10,039 bases of DNA, from positions 1-10,039 of the forward strand of contig JAKBAU010000118.1 in assembly GCA_021808875.1 (NCBI GenBank), given 5' to 3'. The stretch comes from Pseudomonadota bacterium (GTDB lineage Bacteria; Pseudomonadota; Alphaproteobacteria; Micropepsales; Micropepsaceae). Position 1 is the first letter of the stretch, and each line of letters begins with the position of its first letter. A program made the translations under genes and the position numbers. Below the pieces are notes generated by a model. The model was not told the DNA's origin, did not search any database, and saw nothing but the letters and a program-made list of their open reading frames with translations. Shown piece by piece: positions 1 through 6,741 of the stretch.

Positions 1-1
1 G

Positions 2-1912
2 CTCAAGCACGCAAGGATTTCAGCGGACCGCACCTCGACCGGCGTATGGCTCGACATTGCCAAGCGTACAGAACATGAGCTCGGCGCTATCGTTGCGCAG
101 CTGCGTGCCAAGCCCTATGCCGAACTCACTCCCGACGAAAAGAAGCTGCGCGACCTCTATACCGCTTATATGGATGTCAAGGAGATCGATAGAACGGGAC
201 TGCTTCCTGCGACGCTCGATTTTGAACGCTACGCGCACATGTCGAGCCCGGCAATAATCGCTTTCAACATGGCCAAGCTCGCCGCACAAACCTACAATCC
301 GCTTTTTGGCGGTTCCGCCCGGATCGCCCCTTTTGCCCTCTCGATAAGCCCCGACTTCAAGGATCCGTCGCGCTATGCACTTTATGTCAGCCAAAGCGGG
401 CTAGGTCTGCCCGATCGCGACTATTATCTGAGCAAGAACCCGGCCATCGTTAAGGTACGCCACGCCTACCAGGCCTGGCTCGTCAAGATGATGACGCTCG
501 CCGGCTTCAAAGACGCCAAGGTTCGGGCCCAGCACGTGTACCAGCTGGAGCTTGCGATCGCCAAGGTGAGCCGGCCCGCGGCCGCACGGCGTAACGTACT
601 CAAAGACTATAATCCTATGACGGTGAGCCAGCTGGAAAAATTTGCTCCCGGCTTTCCGTGGAAATTCTGGCTTGCGGCGTCAGGGGTGAGTCCGCGCGGG
701 CCCCATGGCCAGCGTATCATCATCGCCACCGACAAGTCAGCGATGCCCGCCCTCGCCAAGATCTTCGCCCACACTCCGGCATCAACCTGGGGTGACTATC
801 TGACGGTGCATTACCTCCATGCCTTCGCCGGAGAACTGCCGCAGACTGTCGAGCACCTCAACTTCGCTTTTTATGGCACCGCTCTGGCTGGACAGAAGGT
901 ACAGCTTGCCCGGGCGACACGCGCTGTCCATCTGCTCGACCAGCAGATGGGATTTGCCCTCGGACGTCTCTATGTCGCCAAGTATTTTCCACCTGAAGCC
1001 AAGGCAAAAGCCGAAGAGCTCGTAGCCAATCTGCGCCAGACCTATGAGCAGGACATTCCAACCCTTACCTGGATGAGCGCCAAGACCAAAGCCAAGGCGC
1101 TTCAGAAGCTGAAACTGCTCAGCCCACATATCGGCTATCCGGACAAGTGGCCAAGTTACAGCGGGCTCATCATCAGTCCTCTCCAGCTTTTAGAAGATGT
1201 GCAGCGCGCCGGACAGTTTCGCTGGCGCCGGCGTACCAGCCATCTGGACGAGCCGGTCGACCGTTCGTCCTGGGACATGACCCCCTCGACGCTCAATGCC
1301 TACTATAATCCGCTGCTGAATGAGATCGTATTCCCGGCCGCAATCCTGCAACCGCCGTTCTTTGATCCCAATGCTGATGCTGCCGTCAATTATGGCGCCA
1401 TCGGGGCGGTTATCGGCCATGAAATGAGTCATGGCTATGACGATCAGGGCTCACGTTTCGATGCCCACGGTGTCCTGCACAATTGGTGGACCAAGGCCGA
1501 CCGGGTCGCTTTCGATGCCCGCACCAAAGCTCTCACGGACCAGTATGACAGCTATGAGCCAGTGCCGGGCATTCACATCAATGGCAAGCTCACGCTCGGT
1601 GAAAACATCGCCGACCTCGCCGGACTGACCATTGCTTATAAGGCCTATCATCTATCGCTGCATGACAAACCGGCCCCCATTCTCAACGGCTTTACCGGCG
1701 ATCAGCGCTTCTTCCTTGCCTACGGCCAGGTCTGGCGTATGAAGATCACGCCCGACGCGCTGCGCGTGGAACTGCTGTCTGACCCGCACAGCCCGCCGGA
1801 ATACCGGGTAATCGGAACAACCCGCAACCTTGATCCCTGGTATCGCGCCTTCAACATCAAGCCGGGCAGCAAATATTATCTTCCCCCGGACAAGCGCGTT
1901 CATCTGTGGTGA
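2..1912 (+). CDS. M13 family zinc metallopeptidase (neprilysin/PepO type), 5'-truncated by the window
   Basis: A zinc endopeptidase of the M13 (neprilysin/endothelin-converting enzyme) family. Bacterial members are usually exported and cleave peptides in the periplasm. The frame is open from base 2, giving 636 visible residues; the ATG at 170 is internal because family-like sequence (ISADRTSTGVW, then KKLRDLYTAYMD) precedes it. The zinc motif HEMSH lies at 1418-1432, the third zinc ligand and catalytic Asp in ENIAD at 1601-1615, and the substrate-binding NAYY at 1295-1306. The end is complete: DPHSPPEYRV carries the conserved arginine region, and the protein closes in Trp, as M13 proteins usually do. 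Family members have about 650-700 residues, so only the signal peptide and a few dozen residues should be missing. No partner gene is visible, and its 3' end converges with the histidine kinase gene. The family call is very firm; the substrate is unknown. Confidence 0.96.
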   Translation, partial: LKHARISADRTSTGVWLDIAKRTEHELGAIVAQLRAKPYAELTPDEKKLRDLYTAYMDVKEIDRTGLLPATLDFERYAHMSSPAIIAFNMAKLAAQTYNPLFGGSARIAPFALSISPDFKDPSRYALYVSQSGLGLPDRDYYLSKNPAIVKVRHAYQAWLVKMMTLAGFKDAKVRAQHVYQLELAIAKVSRPAAARRNVLKDYNPMTVSQLEKFAPGFPWKFWLAASGVSPRGPHGQRIIIATDKSAMPALAKIFAHTPASTWGDYLTVHYLHAFAGELPQTVEHLNFAFYGTALAGQKVQLARATRAVHLLDQQMGFALGRLYVAKYFPPEAKAKAEELVANLRQTYEQDIPTLTWMSAKTKAKALQKLKLLSPHIGYPDKWPSYSGLIISPLQLLEDVQRAGQFRWRRRTSHLDEPVDRSSWDMTPSTLNAYYNPLLNEIVFPAAILQPPFFDPNADAAVNYGAIGAVIGHEMSHGYDDQGSRFDAHGVLHNWWTKADRVAFDARTKALTDQYDSYEPVPGIHINGKLTLGENIADLAGLTIAYKAYHLSLHDKPAPILNGFTGDQRFFLAYGQVWRMKITPDALRVELLSDPHSPPEYRVIGTTRNLDPWYRAFNIKPGSKYYLPPDKRVHLW

Positions 1913-2288
1913 AGAAATTCCGCACGGCCGCCATACCCGATCTGATTTTGGCGGCCGCGCGGGCCAGGGGGCTTGCTGCCGACTAACTCCTTACACCGCA
2001 GGGCGCGCAAAGACGCGATGCGTCCTCACACCCTAGTCCGACGCAAGGCTGCGATAGAATCCCGTTTCGCCGGAAAGCCTTGAGAGTTTTGATGGCGGCC
2101 ACCCGCTGCTGGATGTCATTCCTCCTTCAGCCTGATCCCTGCTCAACACTCATCTGGCAGGCGGTCCTCAGCCACAGAGTTTCTGTGACGCGTTCAAGGG
2201 CCAGGCACCAGGAGCTCACTTATCCGCCATGAAAACCCAGGTCAGGGCTTACTACCTGTCAGTCCAGGTACAGCTGATGTGCGCTCTC
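1913..2288. other. 376-bp intergenic gap between convergent genes
   Basis: No reading frame here resembles a protein, and I see no tRNA or mobile element. Besides the hairpin after the peptidase gene there are two short inverted repeats: CACAGA-GTT-TCTGTG at 2173-2187, and TACCTG-N6-CAGGTA at 2253-2270. The second lies 19 bases past the kinase stop (on the minus strand) and could help end that transcript. Neither is followed by a T-run on either strand, so termination is unproven. Confidence 0.5.
1922..1960 (+). terminator. Hairpin just after the M13 peptidase stop, possible terminator
   Basis: A perfect 9-bp stem, CGGCCGCCA (1925-1933) with TGGCGGCCG (1949-1957), encloses a 15-nt loop. Two further G-C pairs lie outside a single A/C mismatch. 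It starts 10 bases after the peptidase stop, where a terminator belongs. No U-tract follows; the next bases are GC-rich. It may therefore be an mRNA 3'-end stabiliser or a factor-assisted stop rather than a classical intrinsic terminator. Confidence 0.4.
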
Positions 2289-3536
2289 TCAGGAGCCGAG
2301 CTCCGACCGGGGCACCTCCGGCACCGAGAGGGTAAAAGTTGTACCACTCCCGACGACACTGGACACGGTCAGTGTCGCTCCCATCTGGTCAGCCAGTTGC
2401 TTTGAGATCGCAAGGCCAAGGCCAGTACCGCTATATTTGCGTGCAGTAGAGCTGTCACCTCTTTCAAACCTCTCGAACACCCGCTCGAGCTGGTCCTCGG
2501 AAATGCCAATACCGCTGTCGCACACTTTGAAAGTGAGACGGCCACTGACCAGCGCTATTTCAAGGCGGACATGGCCGTCTTCGGTAAACTTGATCGCATT
2601 GGCAACAAGATTGGTAAGGATCTGCTTGGTTGCCTGCTTCTCAAGGAACCACATTTGCGGTACATCAGGTTCGATCACGTGCTCGAGCTTAAGGCCCTTT
2701 TCCGTGGCCAGAACCCGGAACTGCCGGACAAGCCCCTCGACGAAATCCTTCAGGTCAACATCACTGCGCTCCAGCTTGAGGCGACCGGACTCAAGCCTGG
2801 AAAAATCCAGGACGTCATTGATCAGGGCGAGCAGGCTCTGGCTTGAATCATAAATCCGCTCAACATAATGGCGCTCGCGCGCACCAAGCTCACCGGTGGC
2901 CTTGAGGATGCCCGCAAAGCCAATAATGCTGGTCAGGGGAGTACGCAGCTCATGACTGACATTGGCAACAAAATCGCTCTTCACCCGCGCTGCCGCCACC
3001 GCCGTCGCCCTGGCTTCCTCGAGCTGTGCCCCTTTGACACGCAGTTCCATCTCGTCAACCACGATCTGGGCAATAACCGCGAGACGGCGCTGTTCGCGTT
3101 CACTCAATTCCCGCGGTCTCGTATCGCAGATGCACATGGCGCCAAGACGCAGACCCGAAGCAAGCCGCAAAGGCGCCCCCGCATAAAAGCGGATGTGAGG
3201 ATCATCATTGACCAGAGGACTACTGGCAAAACGCGGATCACGCAGCGCATCCGGTACCACCATCACCGTATCGCCCTGGATGGTATGGTTACAAAAAGAG
3301 ATGGAACGAGGTGTTTCAGAGGAAACAGGGCCCACTTTCGACTTGAACCATTGCCGGCTTGCATCGATCAACGAAATCATGGCGAGGGGGGTATCAAAAA
3401 GCTCCGAGGCCATGCGCGTGATGCGATCGAAGGCTTCCTCGGCAGGCGTGTCCAGTATATTGAAGGAGCTCAGGGCCGCGAGGCGAGCTGCTTCAAGCGC
3501 GTCGTCATGGTTGGTGGTGTTGACCATTGAGTTCAT
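2289..3536 (-). CDS. GAF-domain sensor histidine kinase (soluble)
   Basis: A 415-residue two-component sensor kinase with no predicted membrane segment, so probably cytoplasmic. An N-terminal GAF domain spans about 20-165 (FNILDTPAEEAFDRI opening, then FCNHTIQ and FYAGAPL), a form common in bacterial GAF kinases. A short helical linker (about 165-188) leads to the dimerisation domain with phospho-acceptor His195 in NVSHELRTPL. The ATPase domain has the N box with Asn313 (NLVANAIKF), the G1 box (DSGIGI, Asp340), the F box (FERFERG) and the G2 box (GTGLGLAIS). All catalytic motifs look intact. It has no receiver or Hpt domain of its own; both are encoded separately by the divergent pair starting 80 bp away, which suggests a split phosphorelay. 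The GAF ligand cannot be read from the sequence. The start is the ATG at 3536 with only a weak GGCGAG ahead of it; a second ATG lies three codons in. Confidence 0.95.
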   Translation of the reverse strand: MNSMVNTTNHDDALEAARLAALSSFNILDTPAEEAFDRITRMASELFDTPLAMISLIDASRQWFKSKVGPVSSETPRSISFCNHTIQGDTVMVVPDALRDPRFASSPLVNDDPHIRFYAGAPLRLASGLRLGAMCICDTRPRELSEREQRRLAVIAQIVVDEMELRVKGAQLEEARATAVAAARVKSDFVANVSHELRTPLTSIIGFAGILKATGELGARERHYVERIYDSSQSLLALINDVLDFSRLESGRLKLERSDVDLKDFVEGLVRQFRVLATEKGLKLEHVIEPDVPQMWFLEKQATKQILTNLVANAIKFTEDGHVRLEIALVSGRLTFKVCDSGIGISEDQLERVFERFERGDSSTARKYSGTGLGLAISKQLADQMGATLTVSSVVGSGTTFTLSVPEVPRSELGS

Positions 3537-3555
3537 GGTACTCGCCGATGGCAGA

Positions 3556-3576
3556 TCCGGTAGCTAGGATACCGGA
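3556..3576. promoter_or_regulatory. Interrupted palindrome between the divergent kinase and receiver genes, candidate operator
   Basis: TCCGGTA (3556-3562) and TACCGGA (3570-3576) are perfect 7-bp inverted arms around a 7-nt spacer. They lie in the 80-bp gap between two divergent starts, 20 bp from the kinase ATG and 41 bp from the receiver TTG. The symmetry and position fit a dimeric regulator controlling both genes. No local gene encodes a DNA-binding protein, so the regulator would come from elsewhere. A role as an mRNA leader hairpin is possible. Confidence 0.45.
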
Positions 3577-3601
3577 ACAAAGCTTGCTAAGAAACCGCTT
3601 T

Positions 3602-3619
3602 GGAGGGGGATATGGCTTG
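3602..3619 (+). promoter_or_regulatory. Strong Shine-Dalgarno that fixes a TTG start for receiver protein 1
   Basis: GGAGGGGG at 3602-3609 lies 7 bases before TTG at 3617. Translation from there (MQQVLYVDDD) begins exactly where receiver domains begin. Upstream in-frame ATGs near 3527 and 3548 would add a sequence unlike any receiver N-terminus and would overlap the kinase start and the palindrome. The ATG at 3612 is out of frame. Confidence 0.7.
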
Positions 3620-3997
3620 CAACAGGTACTTTATGTTGACGATGACGAGGCCATCCGCGAGGTTGCACAGCTGTCACTGGGCCTTGACGGACGGTTTGCG
3701 GTAAGGCTTGCCGCCTCTGGCAAGGAGGCACTTGCGATCCTGGCAAGCGGGTATCGTCCGGACGTCGTTTTGCTTGATGTGATGATGCCGGAACTTGATG
3801 GTCCACAGACCCTTGCACGTATGCGCGAGGGGGGGGGAGACCAGATCGCCGTCATCTTCATCACCGCCCGTACGCTGGACGCGGAACGTCAGGCTCTAAT
3901 GCACCTGGGAGCCCGGGGGATTATCACCAAACCGTTCGATCCCATCAGGCTGGCAGGAGAGGTTGCCGGCATCCTTGGCATGAGGACACCAGCATGA
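3617..3997 (+). CDS. Stand-alone receiver-domain response regulator 1 (CheY-like)
   Basis: A single REC domain of 126 residues with nothing after it, so it passes on phosphate or acts by protein contact rather than by binding DNA. The acidic pocket is Asp8-Asp9-Asp10 (LYVDDDE), the phospho-acceptor is Asp54 (LLDVMMP), the switch residue is Thr83 (FITA) and the conserved lysine is Lys105 (TKPF). All essential residues are present. It is divergent from the GAF kinase and overlaps the Hpt gene by 4 bp (ATGA at 3994-3997), so the two are probably translationally coupled. I infer that it takes phosphate from the kinase and hands it to Hpt. A run of nine G (3829-3837) falls between the phosphorylation site and the switch residue. 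The call is firm; the start codon is less so. Confidence 0.92.
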   Translation: MQQVLYVDDDEAIREVAQLSLGLDGRFAVRLAASGKEALAILASGYRPDVVLLDVMMPELDGPQTLARMREGGGDQIAVIFITARTLDAERQALMHLGARGIITKPFDPIRLAGEVAGILGMRTPA

Positions 3998-4266
3998 CGT
4001 CGGCGGAAGGCGGCGAAGACATGCTCGAAAGGCTCAAGGAGCGGTTTCGCGCACGCTGCCATGACGATCTTGCCATCCTGGAACAGGGCCCGGGTAATGA
4101 GCAGTTCGGATACTGCATCCACCGCCTTGCCGGCAGTGCGGGAACCTTTGGATTTGATGATATCAGCCGCAGCGCCAGCGAAATTGATGACCGCTTGAGA
4201 CGGAACGAGGTGATTGTCCCACAACAGCTGAACGAACTTATCAACCGCGTGCGCGCAATCCTCTAG
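3994..4266 (+). CDS. Hpt-domain histidine phosphotransfer protein
   Basis: A 90-residue protein made of one Hpt domain. The motif IHRLAGSAGTFGF carries the phospho-acceptor His43 and the small residues typical of the family (HxLxGxAxxxG), in a predicted helical bundle with no other domain. Hpt proteins move phosphate between two receiver aspartates. Here the likely donor is receiver 1 just upstream, and a plausible acceptor is receiver 2 at 7851-8246. AGGA lies upstream of the ATG, which overlaps the preceding stop as ATGA. The 3' end converges with the glycosyltransferase gene: both TAG stops lie in one CTAG (4263-4266). No intergenic terminator can exist here, so transcripts probably run into each other's genes. 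The family call is secure; the partners are inferred from position. Confidence 0.9.
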   Translation: MTSAEGGEDMLERLKERFRARCHDDLAILEQGPGNEQFGYCIHRLAGSAGTFGFDDISRSASEIDDRLRRNEVIVPQQLNELINRVRAIL

Positions 4267-5693
4267 GTTTTGCGAAAGCCGCGGCGCGCCATCGTTCCCC
4301 AGTCCCGCCTGCGGCGCAAAAACTGCCAATAACCCTTGATGCGCCAGAAATTGTTGAGCTGCCGATAGCCAAAGTTCTCGATGATGGCTGCAAGCAGAAG
4401 CACCAATAGACTTCGTGTCGTTGGAAAACGGCGAAGCTCGGCCTCTTCCAGACCAAGCGAACCAATGCTGATGACGACGCCAAACACAAAGCTGACGGCC
4501 GCAAACGCCTGCAGATAGGTTAAAGACAAAGCCCCCAGAATGTAAAACACCGGGATGAGGACATACCCCAATGTCTCCAGCACGGGACCTGCCACATCAA
4601 AGAGAAAAATGCTGCCAAAACCAACCATGCCAAAGCGGCCATAGTGGGGATTGAAGAGCAGATCACGGTGGGTAAAGAACGTCTCAAGCGCTCCACGCTG
4701 CCAGCGCACCCGCTGCCGACCCAGCACCCGGATGTCCTCAGGCACCTCGGTCCAGCATACCGGTTCCGGTACAAAGACGATGCGATAGTCCCTTTCTGCC
4801 TCGCGGGCAAAGCGATGGATCTTGACCACCAGCTCCATGTCCTCTCCGACCGTGTCACGACGGTAGCCGCCGACATCCAGAACGGCCTGGCGGCGGAAGA
4901 GGCCAAATGCTCCCGAAATGATGGTCAGACAATTGGCTTCGCTCCACGCGAGGCGCGCCATCAAAAAAGCGCGCAGATATTCGACCGTCTGAAGGAGTGC
5001 AAAGCCATTTCTGGGCAAGCCGACACGTACCACCTGTCCGTGGTCGATGATACAGCCATTGGCCACACGAATGGTGCCACCCACTGCCACCGTGCGTACC
5101 GGATCTTCAACAAAGGGGCTTACTGCCCGCAGGAGCGCATCGGCTTCAAGCAGAGAATCTGCATCTATTGAACAGATGATCGACGCACGCGCAAGGTTGA
5201 TACCGGCGTTCAAGGCATCCGCTTTTCCACCATTGAGCTTGTCAACTACCACCAGCCGACGCTGGTTTTTGGCCACGTAGATTTCTCGAATGTCTTTACA
5301 CGGTACCGCCAAATCATAATGCCGTTGGGCGGGACGAAGTTCGAAGGCCTCGATCAGGGTTTCCAGTGTCTTATCCCTGGAGCCATCGTTGATAACGATG
5401 ATCTCGAAATTGGGGTATTGCAGAGCCAGAAGCGCCTGCACGCTTTCCACCACCGTCGCCTGTTCGTTAAATGCAGGTACGAGAAGGGCAATCGGCGGGG
5501 CATTGTCGGCAAAATGCCGCCACAATTCCCCACTCGCCGCCTGGGGGGGACGCAGCCGTAAAGCGCGGCCCGCCAAAACAAGCTGCAAAACATAGAGGAT
5601 GTTCTGCAGTAGCCCCGAGCCTATCACGAGCACACTGATGGGCGCCGCTGACACCGCAAGGACATGGATGATCAAGGGAAGAACAGCATTCAT
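4263..5693 (-). CDS. Processive family 2 glycosyltransferase (membrane polysaccharide synthase, PgaC/YaiP-like)
   Basis: A 476-residue membrane glycosyltransferase that probably polymerises a sugar chain from a nucleotide-sugar on the cytoplasmic face and may pass it through the inner membrane. A hydrophobic segment (about 5-40) precedes a GT-A domain (about 66-340). This has VPAFNE, NDGS (Asp103), GGKADALN, the DxD site in DADS (Asp177, Asp179), GED (285) and the processive-enzyme motif QRVRW (327-331). Further hydrophobic segments lie at about 357-412 and 426-441, and the tail ends in a basic WGxMxRxGF stretch. There is no PilZ domain. It is the last gene of a four-gene operon; its ATG overlaps the HEAT gene stop by 4 bp, with GGGAG ahead as ribosome site. 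It resembles poly-GlcNAc or hyaluronan-type synthases, but no deacetylase or UDP-sugar enzyme is nearby, so the product is unknown. Confidence 0.9.
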   Translation of the reverse strand: MNAVLPLIIHVLAVSAAPISVLVIGSGLLQNILYVLQLVLAGRALRLRPPQAASGELWRHFADNAPPIALLVPAFNEQATVVESVQALLALQYPNFEIIVINDGSRDKTLETLIEAFELRPAQRHYDLAVPCKDIREIYVAKNQRRLVVVDKLNGGKADALNAGINLARASIICSIDADSLLEADALLRAVSPFVEDPVRTVAVGGTIRVANGCIIDHGQVVRVGLPRNGFALLQTVEYLRAFLMARLAWSEANCLTIISGAFGLFRRQAVLDVGGYRRDTVGEDMELVVKIHRFAREAERDYRIVFVPEPVCWTEVPEDIRVLGRQRVRWQRGALETFFTHRDLLFNPHYGRFGMVGFGSIFLFDVAGPVLETLGYVLIPVFYILGALSLTYLQAFAAVSFVFGVVISIGSLGLEEAELRRFPTTRSLLVLLLAAIIENFGYRQLNNFWRIKGYWQFLRRRRDWGTMARRGFRKT

Positions 5694-6739
5694 GCCAGCT
5701 CCCGTTCAGCCAGTGTGAGAGACGCAGCCCGCCCGGCTTCGTCACCGCGGCCATGTGCAATTTCACGCAACCTGGCGATACCCTGGGGCCCAAACTTGGC
5801 GATTGCCTCTGCAGCCTGGAAGCGGACCGACCACACCTGATCACTGAGCAGCGGGACCAGCCCCTCGATCAGCTCGGAAAACCCCGCCTCGCCGGCAGCC
5901 TTGGCCGCCGCCGAGCGCACCCGCCAATCCTCATCCTGAAGGCCTTCGCGCAGCACCGGCAGGGCGGCTGGATGGGCCAGCTTTCCGAGCGCGCTCGTGG
6001 CACTGGCGCGCAGCAGCGGAATCTGGTCGCGGGCAGCGGCGGAAAGTGCGGGAATGACGCTATAATCGCTGACGCCTCCGAGGGCCTCGGCTGCCAATAC
6101 GCGTGCCGCCACGGGCAGGTCAGCGCGACCAAGGATCTGTTCACACCTCGCCGGCTCACGCTCGGCAATGAGTCGCAGAACCCGCGCCAAAGACCCTGAC
6201 CACGGCTCATGTCTGGCCTCGATATGGGCAATCAGTTCAGCTACATCAACATCGCTTCCCATCTTGATGAGAGCCGCGGCGACTACAAGACGCAGATCGG
6301 TATCTCCATGATCGTGCAGGCACCGGTGCAGTGCATCCCTGACCTCTGCGCGCTCAAAGGCACCAAGGGCTTCGATGATGGGCAACCGAGCCGAAGCAGC
6401 CCCTTTGTGGAGATTGGCAAGGAAAAGACTGACCAGTCCGAAGTCCGCGAGCTTATCGAGCATGCGGGCACGATCAGCACCACGTACCAGGTCCAGTACC
6501 TTAAGAAGACACTCCGCAAGCAGACGCGGTTGCCTTTTGTAAGGAGCAAGTTCATCAGGCGCCAAGGCTTCGTCATACATGAGATGCATATAGATATCGA
6601 GAACGGCCGTTGCTGCAGCCGCATGACGGCGCTCACTGCGATCGCGCAGAAAGCGTCCACCAATCAGGAGCAGCATCCCGCAGATCGCGATGGCGGCCAG
6701 ATACCAGGACAGCGGCCAGAGGATTTGGACACCGACCAT
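5690..6739 (-). CDS. Membrane-anchored HEAT-repeat protein
   Basis: A 349-residue protein with one N-terminal membrane helix (about 9-28), a basic stretch right after it (RFLRDRSERR) and a long helical-repeat body. The charge pattern suggests that the C-terminal body lies in the cytoplasm. Clear HEAT units are seen at about 257-284 (LPVLREGLQDEDWRVRSAAA) and 290-317, with weaker ones from about 115 on. HEAT solenoids are binding scaffolds and no enzymatic motif is visible. It lies between the YaiO gene (2-bp gap) and the glycosyltransferase gene (4-bp ATGA overlap), so stoichiometric co-expression is likely. I infer a role in linking the synthase to receiver 2 or to the export machinery. PBS-lyase-type HEAT repeats look similar, but there is no phycobilisome context. 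The domain call is firm; the function is unknown. Confidence 0.85.
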   Translation of the reverse strand: MVGVQILWPLSWYLAAIAICGMLLLIGGRFLRDRSERRHAAAATAVLDIYMHLMYDEALAPDELAPYKRQPRLLAECLLKVLDLVRGADRARMLDKLADFGLVSLFLANLHKGAASARLPIIEALGAFERAEVRDALHRCLHDHGDTDLRLVVAAALIKMGSDVDVAELIAHIEARHEPWSGSLARVLRLIAEREPARCEQILGRADLPVAARVLAAEALGGVSDYSVIPALSAAARDQIPLLRASATSALGKLAHPAALPVLREGLQDEDWRVRSAAAKAAGEAGFSELIEGLVPLLSDQVWSVRFQAAEAIAKFGPQGIARLREIAHGRGDEAGRAASLTLAERELA

Positions 6740-6741
6740 GC

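Noticed and set aside
2868..3530. 220-codon open frame on the + strand
   Set aside because: It lies wholly opposite the GAF histidine kinase; composition is low-complexity basic and no ribosome site is seen.
3527..3616. Upstream ATG starts for receiver protein 1
   Set aside because: The added residues are not receiver-like, overlap the kinase start and the palindrome, and lack the strong GGAGGGGG placed before the TTG at 3617.
2289..4266. Reading kinase, receiver and Hpt as a broken hybrid kinase
   Set aside because: The kinase is on the opposite strand from the receiver and Hpt genes, and each has its own start, stop and intact motifs, so this is a split relay rather than gene decay.
4263..5693. 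Naming the glycosyltransferase pgaC, bcsA or hasA
   Set aside because: The processive GT2 motifs are shared by all of these. No PilZ domain (BcsA) and no PgaB deacetylase or PgaD gene are present, so a specific name would be a guess.
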